Origin: Pseudanabaena mucicola str. Chao 1806
Lineage (GTDB): Bacteria > Cyanobacteriota > Cyanobacteriia > Pseudanabaenales > Pseudanabaenaceae
NCBI RefSeq assembly: GCF_030323025.1
Contig: NZ_CP097329.1
Coordinates: 62,001 to 126,000 of the forward strand
Direction: 5' to 3'
Length of the DNA stretch: 64,000 bases
Numbering within the stretch: position 1 is the stretch's first letter; the number at the start of each line of letters is the position of its first letter. This document shows positions 28,030 through 36,276 of this stretch, piece by piece. The position numbers and the translations under genes are program-made. The notes under the pieces were generated by a model. It was not told the DNA's origin. It was given only the letters and a program-made list of their open reading frames with translations, and did not search any database.

Positions 28030-30087
28030 TTAGGGAGATTGATTTCTCATCCATTTAAGCCATTGCACCATAGAACTCCAACCATTGAGATGATGTAACT
28101 GGGGTGCGCGAGCTTTGACTAAACTATCAACAGATCGCAAAGCAGCAAACTGCAAACCCAAGAAACTATCAACAGCCGCATGTGGTCCCCCCAAAGTGGC
28201 TGCTCCTGAAGCATATACCCTTCCCTCATGATTACGCAGTTCTGGAATTTCAAAATCATTCGTTACACTCAATCGACCTAACGCATTTGTAGGAATGTTA
28301 TAGCAATCTAGCAAATCAGCGAATAGCGGATTCGTCTGCACCTTCGCATCTAAACCTGTCGCATCAATAATGAAATCTGCAGTTAATTGCAAGACTCCTT
28401 CCATTTGTCGCGGACGAATATAGGTGGCTGTGCGGCGATCGCTCAATTGTTCCACCTTCTCCACATCACCAAAAGTAATCTGATACCAGCCCTCATTTAG
28501 TCCCGTTTGCACAATCCTTTTCCAATCATAGCGATCGGCTGTCGTCGTGCCACCCCAATCCTTTAACAAAGCTTGCCTTGTCTGCGGATCTGCTTCTTCC
28601 AATACTGCGCGTAAATCCCCACCCCAACAAGCCTTAGGCCAGTTAAAAGGTTGAAACTCATAATGATTTTCCACGGTGCGCTGGGCGCGTCCATAGCGAT
28701 TGCCTTGGGCTTTAGGAGATCGCATTAAATGCAAGAGATTAATTTTTTGCTGTGGTGATCGCTGTCGCACTTCATAAATACGTTGTACAATCCGCGAAGC
28801 GACTATGCCACGTCCACGAATTAACACTGTACCACCATGATTTTGTAAATGTTCGTAAATGTGCTCATGTTCCTCATAGCCATTCACCACTGCTCGAAAG
28901 TCCTCAGTTTCACTGCGATATGCTTGAAGATCTGGCAAAAACTGAATTGCCGCATAACCCATAGCCAAATGCAGGTACTTGGCAATTAAAAAAGCATGAT
29001 TCCCACGTCCCAGAGAATAGGCGATCGCATAACGCCCGTCAGTAGTTTTACGAATGGAACGTACTCTTCCATAGCGATAGATCTTGTCCCATCCAATACG
29101 GCTAGCTTCGCGATCGATAGAATCAAACACATGCCCTGATCGCGGTGTATAGGTTTCGGCGAAGTCAGGCTCAGCAAAGACTTGCCAGAGATATCGCCAA
29201 GCTTTGTCAATCTTACCGTGAGTGAAGTCATGCCATGACTCGCGCCATGCGTAACTCGGAAACCCCCAAATATTGTCAGGACAGGAATCAGAATTAGAGC
29301 GCAGTCTTTCATGTAACGGAATTTGCGAATTTAGACATAGGCGCTTGTATCGTGCATAGGGTTGTGGCTCTAAACCAATGGCAACGATCTGATCCATTGT
29401 CACGCCAAAAATCCGTAGATAGTCAGCCCAAATATAACTTCCAAGTCCACCACCGATTGCTCCGTAGGTTGTCTGATGCACTTGTAATCCCAACCCATAC
29501 AAAGATTGAACTTCTACATTCGGTAATTGAAAGAAATCTGGAGGGAATGTTTGATTAGTTTCTGAGCTTTGTCCTCTATTTACAGGCTGTGAAATTGCTG
29601 GATTCGTTTGGGACTGGATTAATCCTGTTTCAGGATTAAAGAGAATTGTGGGATCAGAAGCAGAGAGTTTATTACCTGAGTTACTTGATGAATTCAGTGG
29701 CGATCCTGTAATAATAGTTTGATTCGTTGATGGCAAATCAAAGGTGATCGCAACTTCATAGCGCCCAATCGTTAAGCGATCGCCACTCGCTAGCGTACTC
29801 CGCAATCCCAATCCATTCTCCAGTAAAGCCCCATTTAACAAAACTCCATTAGTACTATTTTGGTCAATTACTACCACATTACCCTGCTCGAATACCAGCA
29901 AAGCGTGGTATCGCGACACCGAGCGATCGCTTAATACTAAAGGCGATACCTGATTGCCATCTAAGTCATTGGGTAAAGTATTTTGGTCTTTGCCAATCGC
30001 GATCGGTAATCTTAACTGCAAGCTCTGCTGCTGATTCGTATTAATTTCCAGCCAACTTAACTGAACCAAAATTTGCATATTTTCCAA
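28030..30087 (-). CDS. FHA domain fused to a Rossmann-type flavin/NAD(P) oxidoreductase-like protein
   Basis: Residues about 1-125 form a forkhead-associated domain, which binds phosphothreonine (VLSDRSVSRYHALLVF, DQNSTNGVLLNG). After a Ser/Asn-rich linker, residues about 195-680 resemble an FAD/NAD(P)-dependent oxidoreductase. The dinucleotide-binding loop is GAIGGGLGSYIWADYL, a second Gly-rich region is TVLIRGRGIVASRIVQ, and DFIIDATGLDA and VYASGAATLGGPHAAVDSF are the usual FAD-contact motifs. The substrate is unknown. The next gene upstream, 22 bases away, encodes another FHA protein, so both are probably one operon responding to protein phosphorylation. Confidence 0.8.
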   Translation of the reverse strand: MENMQILVQLSWLEINTNQQQSLQLRLPIAIGKDQNTLPNDLDGNQVSPLVLSDRSVSRYHALLVFEQGNVVVIDQNSTNGVLLNGALLENGLGLRSTLASGDRLTIGRYEVAITFDLPSTNQTIITGSPLNSSSNSGNKLSASDPTILFNPETGLIQSQTNPAISQPVNRGQSSETNQTFPPDFFQLPNVEVQSLYGLGLQVHQTTYGAIGGGLGSYIWADYLRIFGVTMDQIVAIGLEPQPYARYKRLCLNSQIPLHERLRSNSDSCPDNIWGFPSYAWRESWHDFTHGKIDKAWRYLWQVFAEPDFAETYTPRSGHVFDSIDREASRIGWDKIYRYGRVRSIRKTTDGRYAIAYSLGRGNHAFLIAKYLHLAMGYAAIQFLPDLQAYRSETEDFRAVVNGYEEHEHIYEHLQNHGGTVLIRGRGIVASRIVQRIYEVRQRSPQQKINLLHLMRSPKAQGNRYGRAQRTVENHYEFQPFNWPKACWGGDLRAVLEEADPQTRQALLKDWGGTTTADRYDWKRIVQTGLNEGWYQITFGDVEKVEQLSDRRTATYIRPRQMEGVLQLTADFIIDATGLDAKVQTNPLFADLLDCYNIPTNALGRLSVTNDFEIPELRNHEGRVYASGAATLGGPHAAVDSFLGLQFAALRSVDSLVKARAPQLHHLNGWSSMVQWLKWMRNQSP

Positions 30088-30109
30088 TGGGTTAAGAGAA
30101 TTGAATTAC

Positions 30110-30595
30110 TTAAGGTAGGGGCAAAATACTACTAGCGGCTCCAGCCAAGGAAGTACCACACCAAGGACATACCAAGGTTATCTTTTCATAGCTAGAAATC
30201 TTGGCGCACTTAGGATTTGGGCATTGCAATCCATAGACCTGATTAGGATTGTTATGAGGAGTTGATATAGATCTTGTGGCAGATTGAGTAACAATTTCAG
30301 TAATTTGCAAAACTTGATGTCCCAATGCTATCTCACTATTTTGCTGAAGCTCAATTTCCTGCTGCACTAACCTCTTACCGTCAACAACTGGCGGATTCGA
30401 TTCACGCATATTTCTTAGACAAAATTTTTGTTTCTGTGGGTCAAAATAAATCACCACATGCAATCCTGACACAGTGGGATCGGATAACACTAAATCACAC
30501 CTTGCAGGGTCGCGCCCAATCCGCACCATCGTTAGACCAATCCTATAGTGTTTCGTAAAGCCAGTTTCCACCCACACCAGTGTTAATTCAGACAT
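30110..30595 (-). CDS. FHA domain protein with C-terminal zinc ribbon
   Basis: A 161-residue protein. The FHA domain (about 8-105) shows VRIGRDPARCDLVLSDPTVSGLHVVIYF, with the Arg and Ser that bind phosphothreonine. The C-terminal part has two CxxC knuckles (CPNPKCAKI, CPWCGTS), a zinc ribbon. It is the first gene of a two-gene leftward operon with the FHA-oxidoreductase fusion, and could be the adaptor that recruits it to a phosphorylated partner. That is inference from domains and order. Confidence 0.82.
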   Translation of the reverse strand: MSELTLVWVETGFTKHYRIGLTMVRIGRDPARCDLVLSDPTVSGLHVVIYFDPQKQKFCLRNMRESNPPVVDGKRLVQQEIELQQNSEIALGHQVLQITEIVTQSATRSISTPHNNPNQVYGLQCPNPKCAKISSYEKITLVCPWCGTSLAGAASSILPLP

Positions 30596-30684
30596 AATAG
30601 CCCTTAATGCTTGATCCTAAATATAGCGTTTTCCTGTCTTTTCGATAATATGTTTGTACAGCGCTTTGCGCTTACTCAAAACCC

Positions 30685-30733
30685 AGAAATATTTTTGAAA
30701 GTGGCGCTTTGCGCCACTTTCAAAAATATTTCT
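30685..30733. repeat. Dispersed palindrome, 23-bp perfect arms, TTT loop
   Basis: Arms 30685-30707 and 30711-30733 pair perfectly; the core is GAAAGTGGCGCTTTGCGCC. The same palindrome with the same loop occurs at 46811-46859, and one half at about 37625-37645. Flanking ACTACTCAAAGCCT is also shared with the other sites. Confidence 0.9.
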
Positions 30734-30750
30734 TTACTACTCAAAGCCTA

Positions 30751-30793
30751 AATATGTTTGTATTCTCATCTACGATGAGAATACAAACATATT
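30751..30793. repeat. Perfect palindrome, 20-bp arms, abutting a MITE
   Basis: Arms 30751-30770 and 30774-30793 around TAC. The right arm ends at the first base of the MITE terminal repeat. Stable hairpin; could end transcription of the leftward genes poorly, having no T tract. Confidence 0.85.
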
Positions 30794-30943
30794 TAGGACT
30801 TACGCAATATCCCTGTAATAAATTACGGGCTGAAAGCTTAACCCCTTTAAAACGGTTTGATTACAGACTTTCTTGAGTCCGCTTTAGCTGACTTTAGCTT
30901 TGAGCCAAGAACTTGAGTTCTTGGTTATTTTGCGTAAGTCCTA
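30794..30943. mobile_element. 150-bp MITE with 14-bp terminal inverted repeats
   Basis: The ends are TAGGACTTACGCAA (30794-30807) and its exact complement (30930-30943). ATATT flanks both sides (30789-30793 and 30944-30948), a likely 5-bp target duplication. It has no coding capacity. A lone copy of the terminal sequence is at 27781-27794. The parent transposon is not in the window. Confidence 0.85.
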
Positions 30944-30986
30944 ATATTATGATTTCATCCTACAAAAAGTCCTAACATTAATTTCT

Positions 30987-31415
30987 ATGACACCGACATT
31001 ACTGGGAAGATGGCAAACTCGCCTCTTACTTTTTGGAACATTGGGAATACTGATTACCATTCCCTTTAGCCTAATCAATAGCGATGCAATCTACTTCCAA
31101 GTTTTACTAAGTATTGCTGTTCTAGGATTTATTTGGGATATTGTCTACAATCTACTTCAGCAATTACGTTGGGATCATGATTGGTCAGCACTGTGGCAGT
31201 TAGTCGCAGGAATTTGGGAAGCTTTTTTCTTTTATTTTCCATTTAAATTTCTACTCGGTAATGTCTTGAAATTACCTTGGTTAAGTTCAGAGATTCCCTT
31301 CGACAAGTTTTTACTACATTACATATGCATATGGCTAGTCATTTTTACAGCCTCTCAAACGATCATGCGAGTAATCTTTCCCCGTTGGCGATTTCATGGA
31401 GGTGAGTGGCTCTAA
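30987..31415 (+). CDS. Small membrane protein of unknown function
   Basis: A 142-residue protein with about four hydrophobic segments (about residues 12-30, 37-57, 68-90, 108-128). The second reads IYFQVLLSIAVLGFIWDIVYNLL. The loop LRWDHDWSALWQLVAGIWEA is rich in Trp and looks conserved. I do not recognise a named family. It sits between the MITE and an IS605-type remnant, with no obvious operon partner. Confidence 0.65.
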   Translation: MTPTLLGRWQTRLLLFGTLGILITIPFSLINSDAIYFQVLLSIAVLGFIWDIVYNLLQQLRWDHDWSALWQLVAGIWEAFFFYFPFKFLLGNVLKLPWLSSEIPFDKFLLHYICIWLVIFTASQTIMRVIFPRWRFHGGEWL

Positions 31416-31533
31416 AGCGAACGGGGGTATCCATACATGCCCTGCTTTTAGATAAGCTATTTTTCTGAATTATCTATAGATGTTTCGTTAAACCATTTTG
31501 CAGCGAAATTTAATCTAAAAAGCTTTATCCTTA

Positions 31534-32395
31534 ATTTCCCACGCTTTATCGGGAAATTGGGTCTAAAACCCCGTCCTTCTAGGACGGCTTTGTATTAATC
31601 TATGCTATAATATACAGCATAAGATTCTATAAATCGATGTTAGTCCTCGAAGCAAAACTAAAAGGCAAAACAGGACAGTACAACCTCATCGATGAGGCAA
31701 TTCGTACTGCTCTGTTTGTGCGGAATAAAGCTTTGAAGCTATGGATGGATGTAGAGGATAGCGACAAGTACGATCTCAATAAGTATTGTGCTGTACTTGC
31801 CAAAGAGTTTGAGTTTGCAAAAAAGCTAAACTCACAGGCAAGGCAAGCCAGTGCGGAGAGGGCTTGGTCAGCAATTAATCGGTTCTTTGAGAACTGTAAA
31901 AAGAAGATATCGGGGAAGAAAGGTTTTCCCAGATTCAAGAAGCGTGGTCATTCTGTGGAATACAAAACTTCAGGATGGAAGCTTAGTGAAGATCGGAAAC
32001 ATCTAACTTTGACTGATGGCTTTAAGATTGGCAGACTCAAATTAATCGGTTCACGTGACCTTAATTTCTACCAGATAGAGCAGATAAAACGAATCAGACT
32101 GGTAAGACGGGCTGATGGTTACTATGCTCAATTCTGTGTAGATGTGGATCGGCGTGAAGAAATAGAACCATCAAAAACTACGTACACATCACTGTGGGCA
32201 TTGTGGCACTGTATTAGACCGTGACCACAATGCGGCTCTGAATATCTTAGCTATTGGTCTAAATAGGGTAGGGCATACCCAAATTAACGCCTGTGGAGAG
32301 CTCGACCTCTGCCAAATAGATGCAAGTCTATCTGGCAAGTTGTCTCGCTGAATCAGGAATCCCCGTCACTTCAGTGCGGGGAGTGTCAATTTAGG
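31534..32395 (+). mobile_element. IS200/IS605-family remnant (tnpB only, internally deleted)
   Basis: Left-end hairpins lie at about 31534-31559 (AATTTCCC...GGGAAATT) and 31570-31595 (CCGTCCTTCTAGGACGG). A broken tnpB follows, and then the right end with hairpin ATCCCCGTCACTTCAGTGCG GGGAG near 32360-32385. No tnpA is present. The right end, where TnpB guide RNAs normally finish, is also found alone at 51112-51163. The borders are approximate. Confidence 0.75.
31637..32351 (+). pseudogene. tnpB: Broken TnpB (RNA-guided nuclease of IS605-type elements)
   Basis: The first 188 or so codons give the TnpB N terminus and wedge region (LVLEAKLKGKTGQYNLIDEA, SAINRFFENCKKKISGKKGF, GYYAQFCVDVDR). The frame then shifts. 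The C terminus (HCGTVLDRDHNAALNILAIG, NACGELD) follows in another frame to TGA at 32349-32351. About 150 residues are missing between them, including the first RuvC Asp and Glu and half of the zinc finger, so it cannot cut DNA. Confidence 0.85.
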
Positions 32396-32514
32396 AATAT
32401 TAATTTACAATCAATGCCAATAATTTTTAAAACTGATAGAGTTTTAAAAATTATTTATTGTGACTCAGTACAGTAACATAAGTTGAGAGATTCGGTCAGA
32501 AAATTTTTGCTTCT

Positions 32515-33105
32515 ATGGATGCGACCCTTATTCGTCAACTTGTGTGGCTAGACTATAGATTAGCTCTGCTATTTGCTGTTTTTTTCCCTTTTGGATTGTT
32601 GTGCTGGGCTTTTCGCAGTAGCAGTGAGGCAGTCAAGAGATCGCTACTTTTGTATTGGCGTGTAGCTAGCCTCTTTTTAATTACGATCTACCTAGCAATT
32701 GGTAGTTTACCTATATCCTTTATTTCAGGTATTGTTGCGGAGATTCTCATGGTCTTGGCACTATGGTTTTGGCAAGACCTAAATGAAGATATTGAAGCTT
32801 CTCGCCAAAGTTTGGGACCAGTATATCTAGGATGGCGTTGGGCTACCACTATTTATTGTGGTGTAAGCGTTATATTGCGAACATTATTTGCTAACTGTGC
32901 CTTTGTCAAAATTGAGCAGCTTAGTGATAATTGCAAAATTTGGTTCGAGCCACCTCTAAGTTTTAGCAACACATTTCATCATGGTGTACCTGTTGAGAAC
33001 TTGGCATTTTTTGGAGCAGTGGGTGGCATTGTCTATGGCTTATACCTATTTTCATTCTTAGCCTTTAGTTTGCCCAAAACAGGTCGAATTGCATTTCGAG
33101 ACTAA
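32515..33105 (+). CDS. DUF3177-like integral membrane protein
   Basis: A 196-residue protein with about five hydrophobic helices (first LALLFAVFFPFGLLCWAF, last FFGAVGGIVYGLYLFSFLAF). The N terminus LIRQLVWLDYRLALLF and the segment LYWRVASLFLITIYLAIG are as I remember from cyanobacterial DUF3177 proteins; no function is established. It is followed at once by a strong terminator shared with convergent nadK. Confidence 0.65.
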   Translation: MDATLIRQLVWLDYRLALLFAVFFPFGLLCWAFRSSSEAVKRSLLLYWRVASLFLITIYLAIGSLPISFISGIVAEILMVLALWFWQDLNEDIEASRQSLGPVYLGWRWATTIYCGVSVILRTLFANCAFVKIEQLSDNCKIWFEPPLSFSNTFHHGVPVENLAFFGAVGGIVYGLYLFSFLAFSLPKTGRIAFRD

Positions 33106-33139
33106 ATAAGAAAGCCTCGCATTGCGAGGCTTTCTTATT
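33105..33139. terminator. Bidirectional terminator between the DUF3177-like gene and nadK
   Basis: Perfect 16-bp arms (33105-33120 and 33124-33139) around ATT, with AAAGCCTCGC stem and A/T-rich ends on both strands. It overlaps the ends of both convergent genes. Confidence 0.88.
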
Positions 33140-34064
33140 GTCTGTATTGATTGGGATAACGCACCCTTGCTCCTGTCCATAAAAGCTTTTGACGTAATGC
33201 TTGATAATAAGAATACTCTTCGCGTAAAACGATAAACTGAGCCTGACAATCTGACATCCGAATATCTACTCTTTGTCCAGGAAATACCGAAGAAGCAATT
33301 ACTCCATCTGTCCATAGTTTCAAACTAAAGTCATCGGTAGCTAGTGACCAAATGCTAACCGTTAGCTTTGGTGGAATCACAATAGCCCTACTCGATAGGC
33401 TCAATGGACAAATCGGTGTAATGGCGATCGCATGCATTCCTGAATGCACAATGGGACCATTGGCTGCAACTGTGTAGGAGGTCGAACCAGTTGGTGTCGC
33501 CACAATCAGTCCATCACCATGATATTGATCGACCACTTCACCATCGATCTCTAACTCTAAAGAAGCTGTCACCATGCGATCAGGAGAGGCAGGCTTAACA
33601 CACATTTCATTGAGGCACAAAAAAGGACCACAGGACTGCCCCATTCTGCTGCCTAAACCTTCATCAACATTGATTACTCGAGCTTCGAGCATCATTCGCC
33701 TTTCGATCGCAAAGCGATCAGATAATAGCCTTTCCCAGATCTCCTTAGTATTGCCACATTCCTCGATCGAATGAGTCAAAAAGCCCAAATGTCCACCGAC
33801 ATTAACAGCTAAAATCGGCACTGCTAATCTTGCCAAATATCTCGCCGCCCCCAAAGTAGCACCATCGCCACCTAAGACAACGGCTAGATCAATTTCTTGA
33901 TGCATAGATTCCAGAAAAACAGGATAGGGATTATCGTTAGCGCCCGTTGGACCTATTAAGACTTTGACTCCAAGTTCTTCTAGCTCACAACTACATCGCT
34001 CCGCCCACATTTTGCCAATTTGACTACCCGACTTATAGGCGATTATTGCTTTACAAATCTTCAC
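33135..34064 (-). CDS. nadK: NAD kinase
   Basis: Phosphorylates NAD to NADP with ATP. The GGDG motif is at residues 65-68 (VVLGGDGATLG). The NAD-binding loop is NVGGHLGFLTH, and the conserved YHGDGLIVATPTGSTSYTVAANGP and ITPICPLSLSSRAIVIP follow. At 309 residues it is of normal length. Cyanobacteria commonly carry two NAD kinases; which one this is cannot be told here. Confidence 0.95.
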   Translation of the reverse strand: MKICKAIIAYKSGSQIGKMWAERCSCELEELGVKVLIGPTGANDNPYPVFLESMHQEIDLAVVLGGDGATLGAARYLARLAVPILAVNVGGHLGFLTHSIEECGNTKEIWERLLSDRFAIERRMMLEARVINVDEGLGSRMGQSCGPFLCLNEMCVKPASPDRMVTASLELEIDGEVVDQYHGDGLIVATPTGSTSYTVAANGPIVHSGMHAIAITPICPLSLSSRAIVIPPKLTVSIWSLATDDFSLKLWTDGVIASSVFPGQRVDIRMSDCQAQFIVLREEYSYYQALRQKLLWTGARVRYPNQYRQ

Positions 34065-34536
34065 GAATATCTCTCAGGTGGAAACGGAATGATTAGCAAG
34101 ATAGGCAGCACTGAGCGCTGTAAATATCTAGATGGAATGCCTTCATGTTATATCAATTATCATTTTTAATGATGGGACAAAGAATACATTGGTATTTTTT
34201 TTTCTCAACTACAGCTTCGCTCGACCAACGTTGGCTGAGCGAAGTCGAAGCCGTAGGTACTTTGATTAATCGCAAGTGCCCTTGATGCGTATAAGGAGTA
34301 AGAAGAAATTTTTGCAAGCCCAAATTCATCGCACTTCCCAAAACCTTTCTAAATTTTTGTTAGAGCGCCTACTACATCTTGCTTTAGATGTAAATGGCAG
34401 AATTTGTCTTGTTTTTGCTGGTTCTTACTGCTATTGTCAGAGCCTTTGTTTAATTAATAAAAATTAATGATACAAAAAACAAATTTTTAAGATAGAATTT
34501 ACTACTAAGTAAAGTTCTTTGTGTGAAGGGTAGGTC
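34065..34536. other. Intergenic region between nadK and the coiled-coil gene
   Basis: About 470 bp between divergent genes. It holds a hairpin at 34215-34244 (CTTCGCTC ... CCAACGTTGG ... GAGCGAAG), a run of ten T at about 34194, and no convincing gene; the frames of 60 or so codons there show no protein-like composition. Promoters for both neighbours must lie here. Confidence 0.55.
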
Positions 34537-35616
34537 ATGAGTCAGGCAGGATTTAGCGATTCATCATCACAAGAGATCATCAATCCATTGATATCGGAAC
34601 CGCAATCCCAGTCTCAGAGTTTGAATTCCAACATGCTCGGAGATGAGTCTATTCTGCTGAATACCTTGCCTCGTCAAGTTTTAGAGCAAGAGCTGCATCT
34701 TTGTAATGAGCGCAGTCAGCAGGCTCATGTCTTATTGCGTCAGGCTCATGAACAATTACAACTTTCACAATTAGTAATCCAACGCCAAGAAACTTTAACT
34801 CAAACTCTTCAAGCAAGGATTGATCAGTTAGAGAGTGAGTTACAAGATGTGCATAATAATTGCGATGAGTTGCGCGATCGCCTCAAACGTCAGCAGCATC
34901 ATACATCACAATTAAAGGCTGCTCTCGAACGTTGTCTCGATACATCAACTCCTGCACCCAAGGACATGGCTTTATCGGCGCTAGAATCATGGTCGATCGC
35001 TAAAATGGCTGATGAAAAGATTACCCCTGTAAAAGTTGCTAGTAATACACCTTTGCAAAATGTAGTCAAAATTGCGCCTGCGCCTCAACCAATAGATATA
35101 CCTGAAACTCCAGAAGTTAATCCAATTAAGCAATCTAAAGAACCTGAAGCCATCGAAGAACCACTTAGATTATCCATCCCTGCAAAAAATCAACCAATCT
35201 CACCTCTCATTATTAAGCCGCACAAAGCTTCCCAAGGTTCACCGATCGCCCCAAATTTACCCAAGTGGCAACCAAGTATCATTCCTGATCTAAAATCTGA
35301 AGCTAAAAAGATAGTTGATCACTCACTTAACATAGCCACTAGTACCACCAGCTATCAACCAGATCCAGAAAAATCCTTAAATGAAGATAATGGTAGTGTT
35401 GTCAATGACGCGCCAATTTTTTCAGCCCCAACTATCAAAACTTCATCGGTATCTACTGTAACTGCGCCTAAATTTATGCATGCTTTATACGGCAATGCTA
35501 ACTACGATGAGGAAGATTCACCTCAACTAGCGATCGCTAATTCCGCACCTCGGAAAGCAGTGACATCATTAGCTGCGGTGCAGCTTCCTCAGTTCCCACC
35601 ATTGCCCCGCCAATGA
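34537..35616 (+). CDS. Coiled-coil protein of unknown function upstream of ruvA
   Basis: A 359-residue protein. After a Ser/Gln-rich start, residues about 45-130 form a coiled coil with heptad Leu/Gln spacing (LEQELHLCNERSQQAHVLLRQ, LQARIDQLESELQDV). The rest is low-complexity, Pro/Ser/Lys-rich and probably disordered. It overlaps ruvA by 4 bases (ATGA), so translation is coupled. No catalytic motif. Function unknown; a partner role with RuvA is only suggested by the coupling. Confidence 0.75.
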   Translation: MSQAGFSDSSSQEIINPLISEPQSQSQSLNSNMLGDESILLNTLPRQVLEQELHLCNERSQQAHVLLRQAHEQLQLSQLVIQRQETLTQTLQARIDQLESELQDVHNNCDELRDRLKRQQHHTSQLKAALERCLDTSTPAPKDMALSALESWSIAKMADEKITPVKVASNTPLQNVVKIAPAPQPIDIPETPEVNPIKQSKEPEAIEEPLRLSIPAKNQPISPLIIKPHKASQGSPIAPNLPKWQPSIIPDLKSEAKKIVDHSLNIATSTTSYQPDPEKSLNEDNGSVVNDAPIFSAPTIKTSSVSTVTAPKFMHALYGNANYDEEDSPQLAIANSAPRKAVTSLAAVQLPQFPPLPRQ

Positions 35617-36257
35617 TTGGTTTTTTACGTGGCATGATCGCTGCTTGCAAAGCTGCTGACAGTTCTCGCAAAAATACGCCTACCTATTGGCTCACCCTCG
35701 ATGTGCATGGTGTTGGTTACGATATTCAAATTACGGCTAGTGCTGCGGGTAAGTTGCCTTCTGTAGGCGAAGAAGCACAGTTATTTACACATTTGATTGT
35801 CCGTGAAGATCAAATGGTGCTGTTTGGATTTCCCACTGTTGCCGAACGTGAGCTATTTCGGCAATTAATCAGCGTTTCAGGAATTGGACCTCAAGTGGGC
35901 TTAGCTTTATTAAACAGTTTAGGAATTCAAGATCTAGTTAAAGCAATAGTTTCGGGCAATACTAGGGTATTAAGTTTAACTCCAGGGGTGGGGACAAAAA
36001 CGGCGGAGAGATTGGCACTAGAACTAAAAACAAAACTGGCGGATGGGCGCTTGGCTCAGGTTGGTCTAATGCGATCGCCAAGCAGTATCTTAAGTGACTC
36101 TCTCCAAGAAGAATTAGAGATGACTTTATTAGCTCTTGGCTATACACCTACAGAAATTAGTAATGCCATTAATGGGATCATCAGTTTGCCAATCCTCGCG
36201 AAAACTCAAGACATCGAAGCTTGGATTAAAGAAGCGATCGCATGGCTATCTCGCTAA
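35613..36257 (+). CDS. ruvA: Holliday junction helicase subunit RuvA
   Basis: RuvA tetramers bind four-way junctions and load the RuvB motor. The N-terminal OB domain starts MIGFLRGMI, with a short insertion (AACKAADSSRKNTPTY) before the conserved VHGVGYDI. Two helix-hairpin-helix motifs follow (LISVSGIGPQVGLALLN, VLSLTPGVGTKTAERLALELK). Domain III at the C terminus (ELEMTLLALGYTPTEI) contacts RuvB. Length 214 is usual. The start overlaps the upstream stop by ATGA. Confidence 0.96.
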   Translation: MIGFLRGMIAACKAADSSRKNTPTYWLTLDVHGVGYDIQITASAAGKLPSVGEEAQLFTHLIVREDQMVLFGFPTVAERELFRQLISVSGIGPQVGLALLNSLGIQDLVKAIVSGNTRVLSLTPGVGTKTAERLALELKTKLADGRLAQVGLMRSPSSILSDSLQEELEMTLLALGYTPTEISNAINGIISLPILAKTQDIEAWIKEAIAWLSR

Positions 36258-36276
36258 ATTGACATTTTAAGATTGG

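Noticed and set aside
30596-30986. Repeated short palindromes considered as a CRISPR array
   Set aside because: The repeats are two different hairpins and a MITE, not regularly spaced identical units with unique spacers.
34276-34467. 63-codon frame between nadK and the coiled-coil gene
   Set aside because: No ribosome-binding site, low-complexity composition and no conserved pattern.
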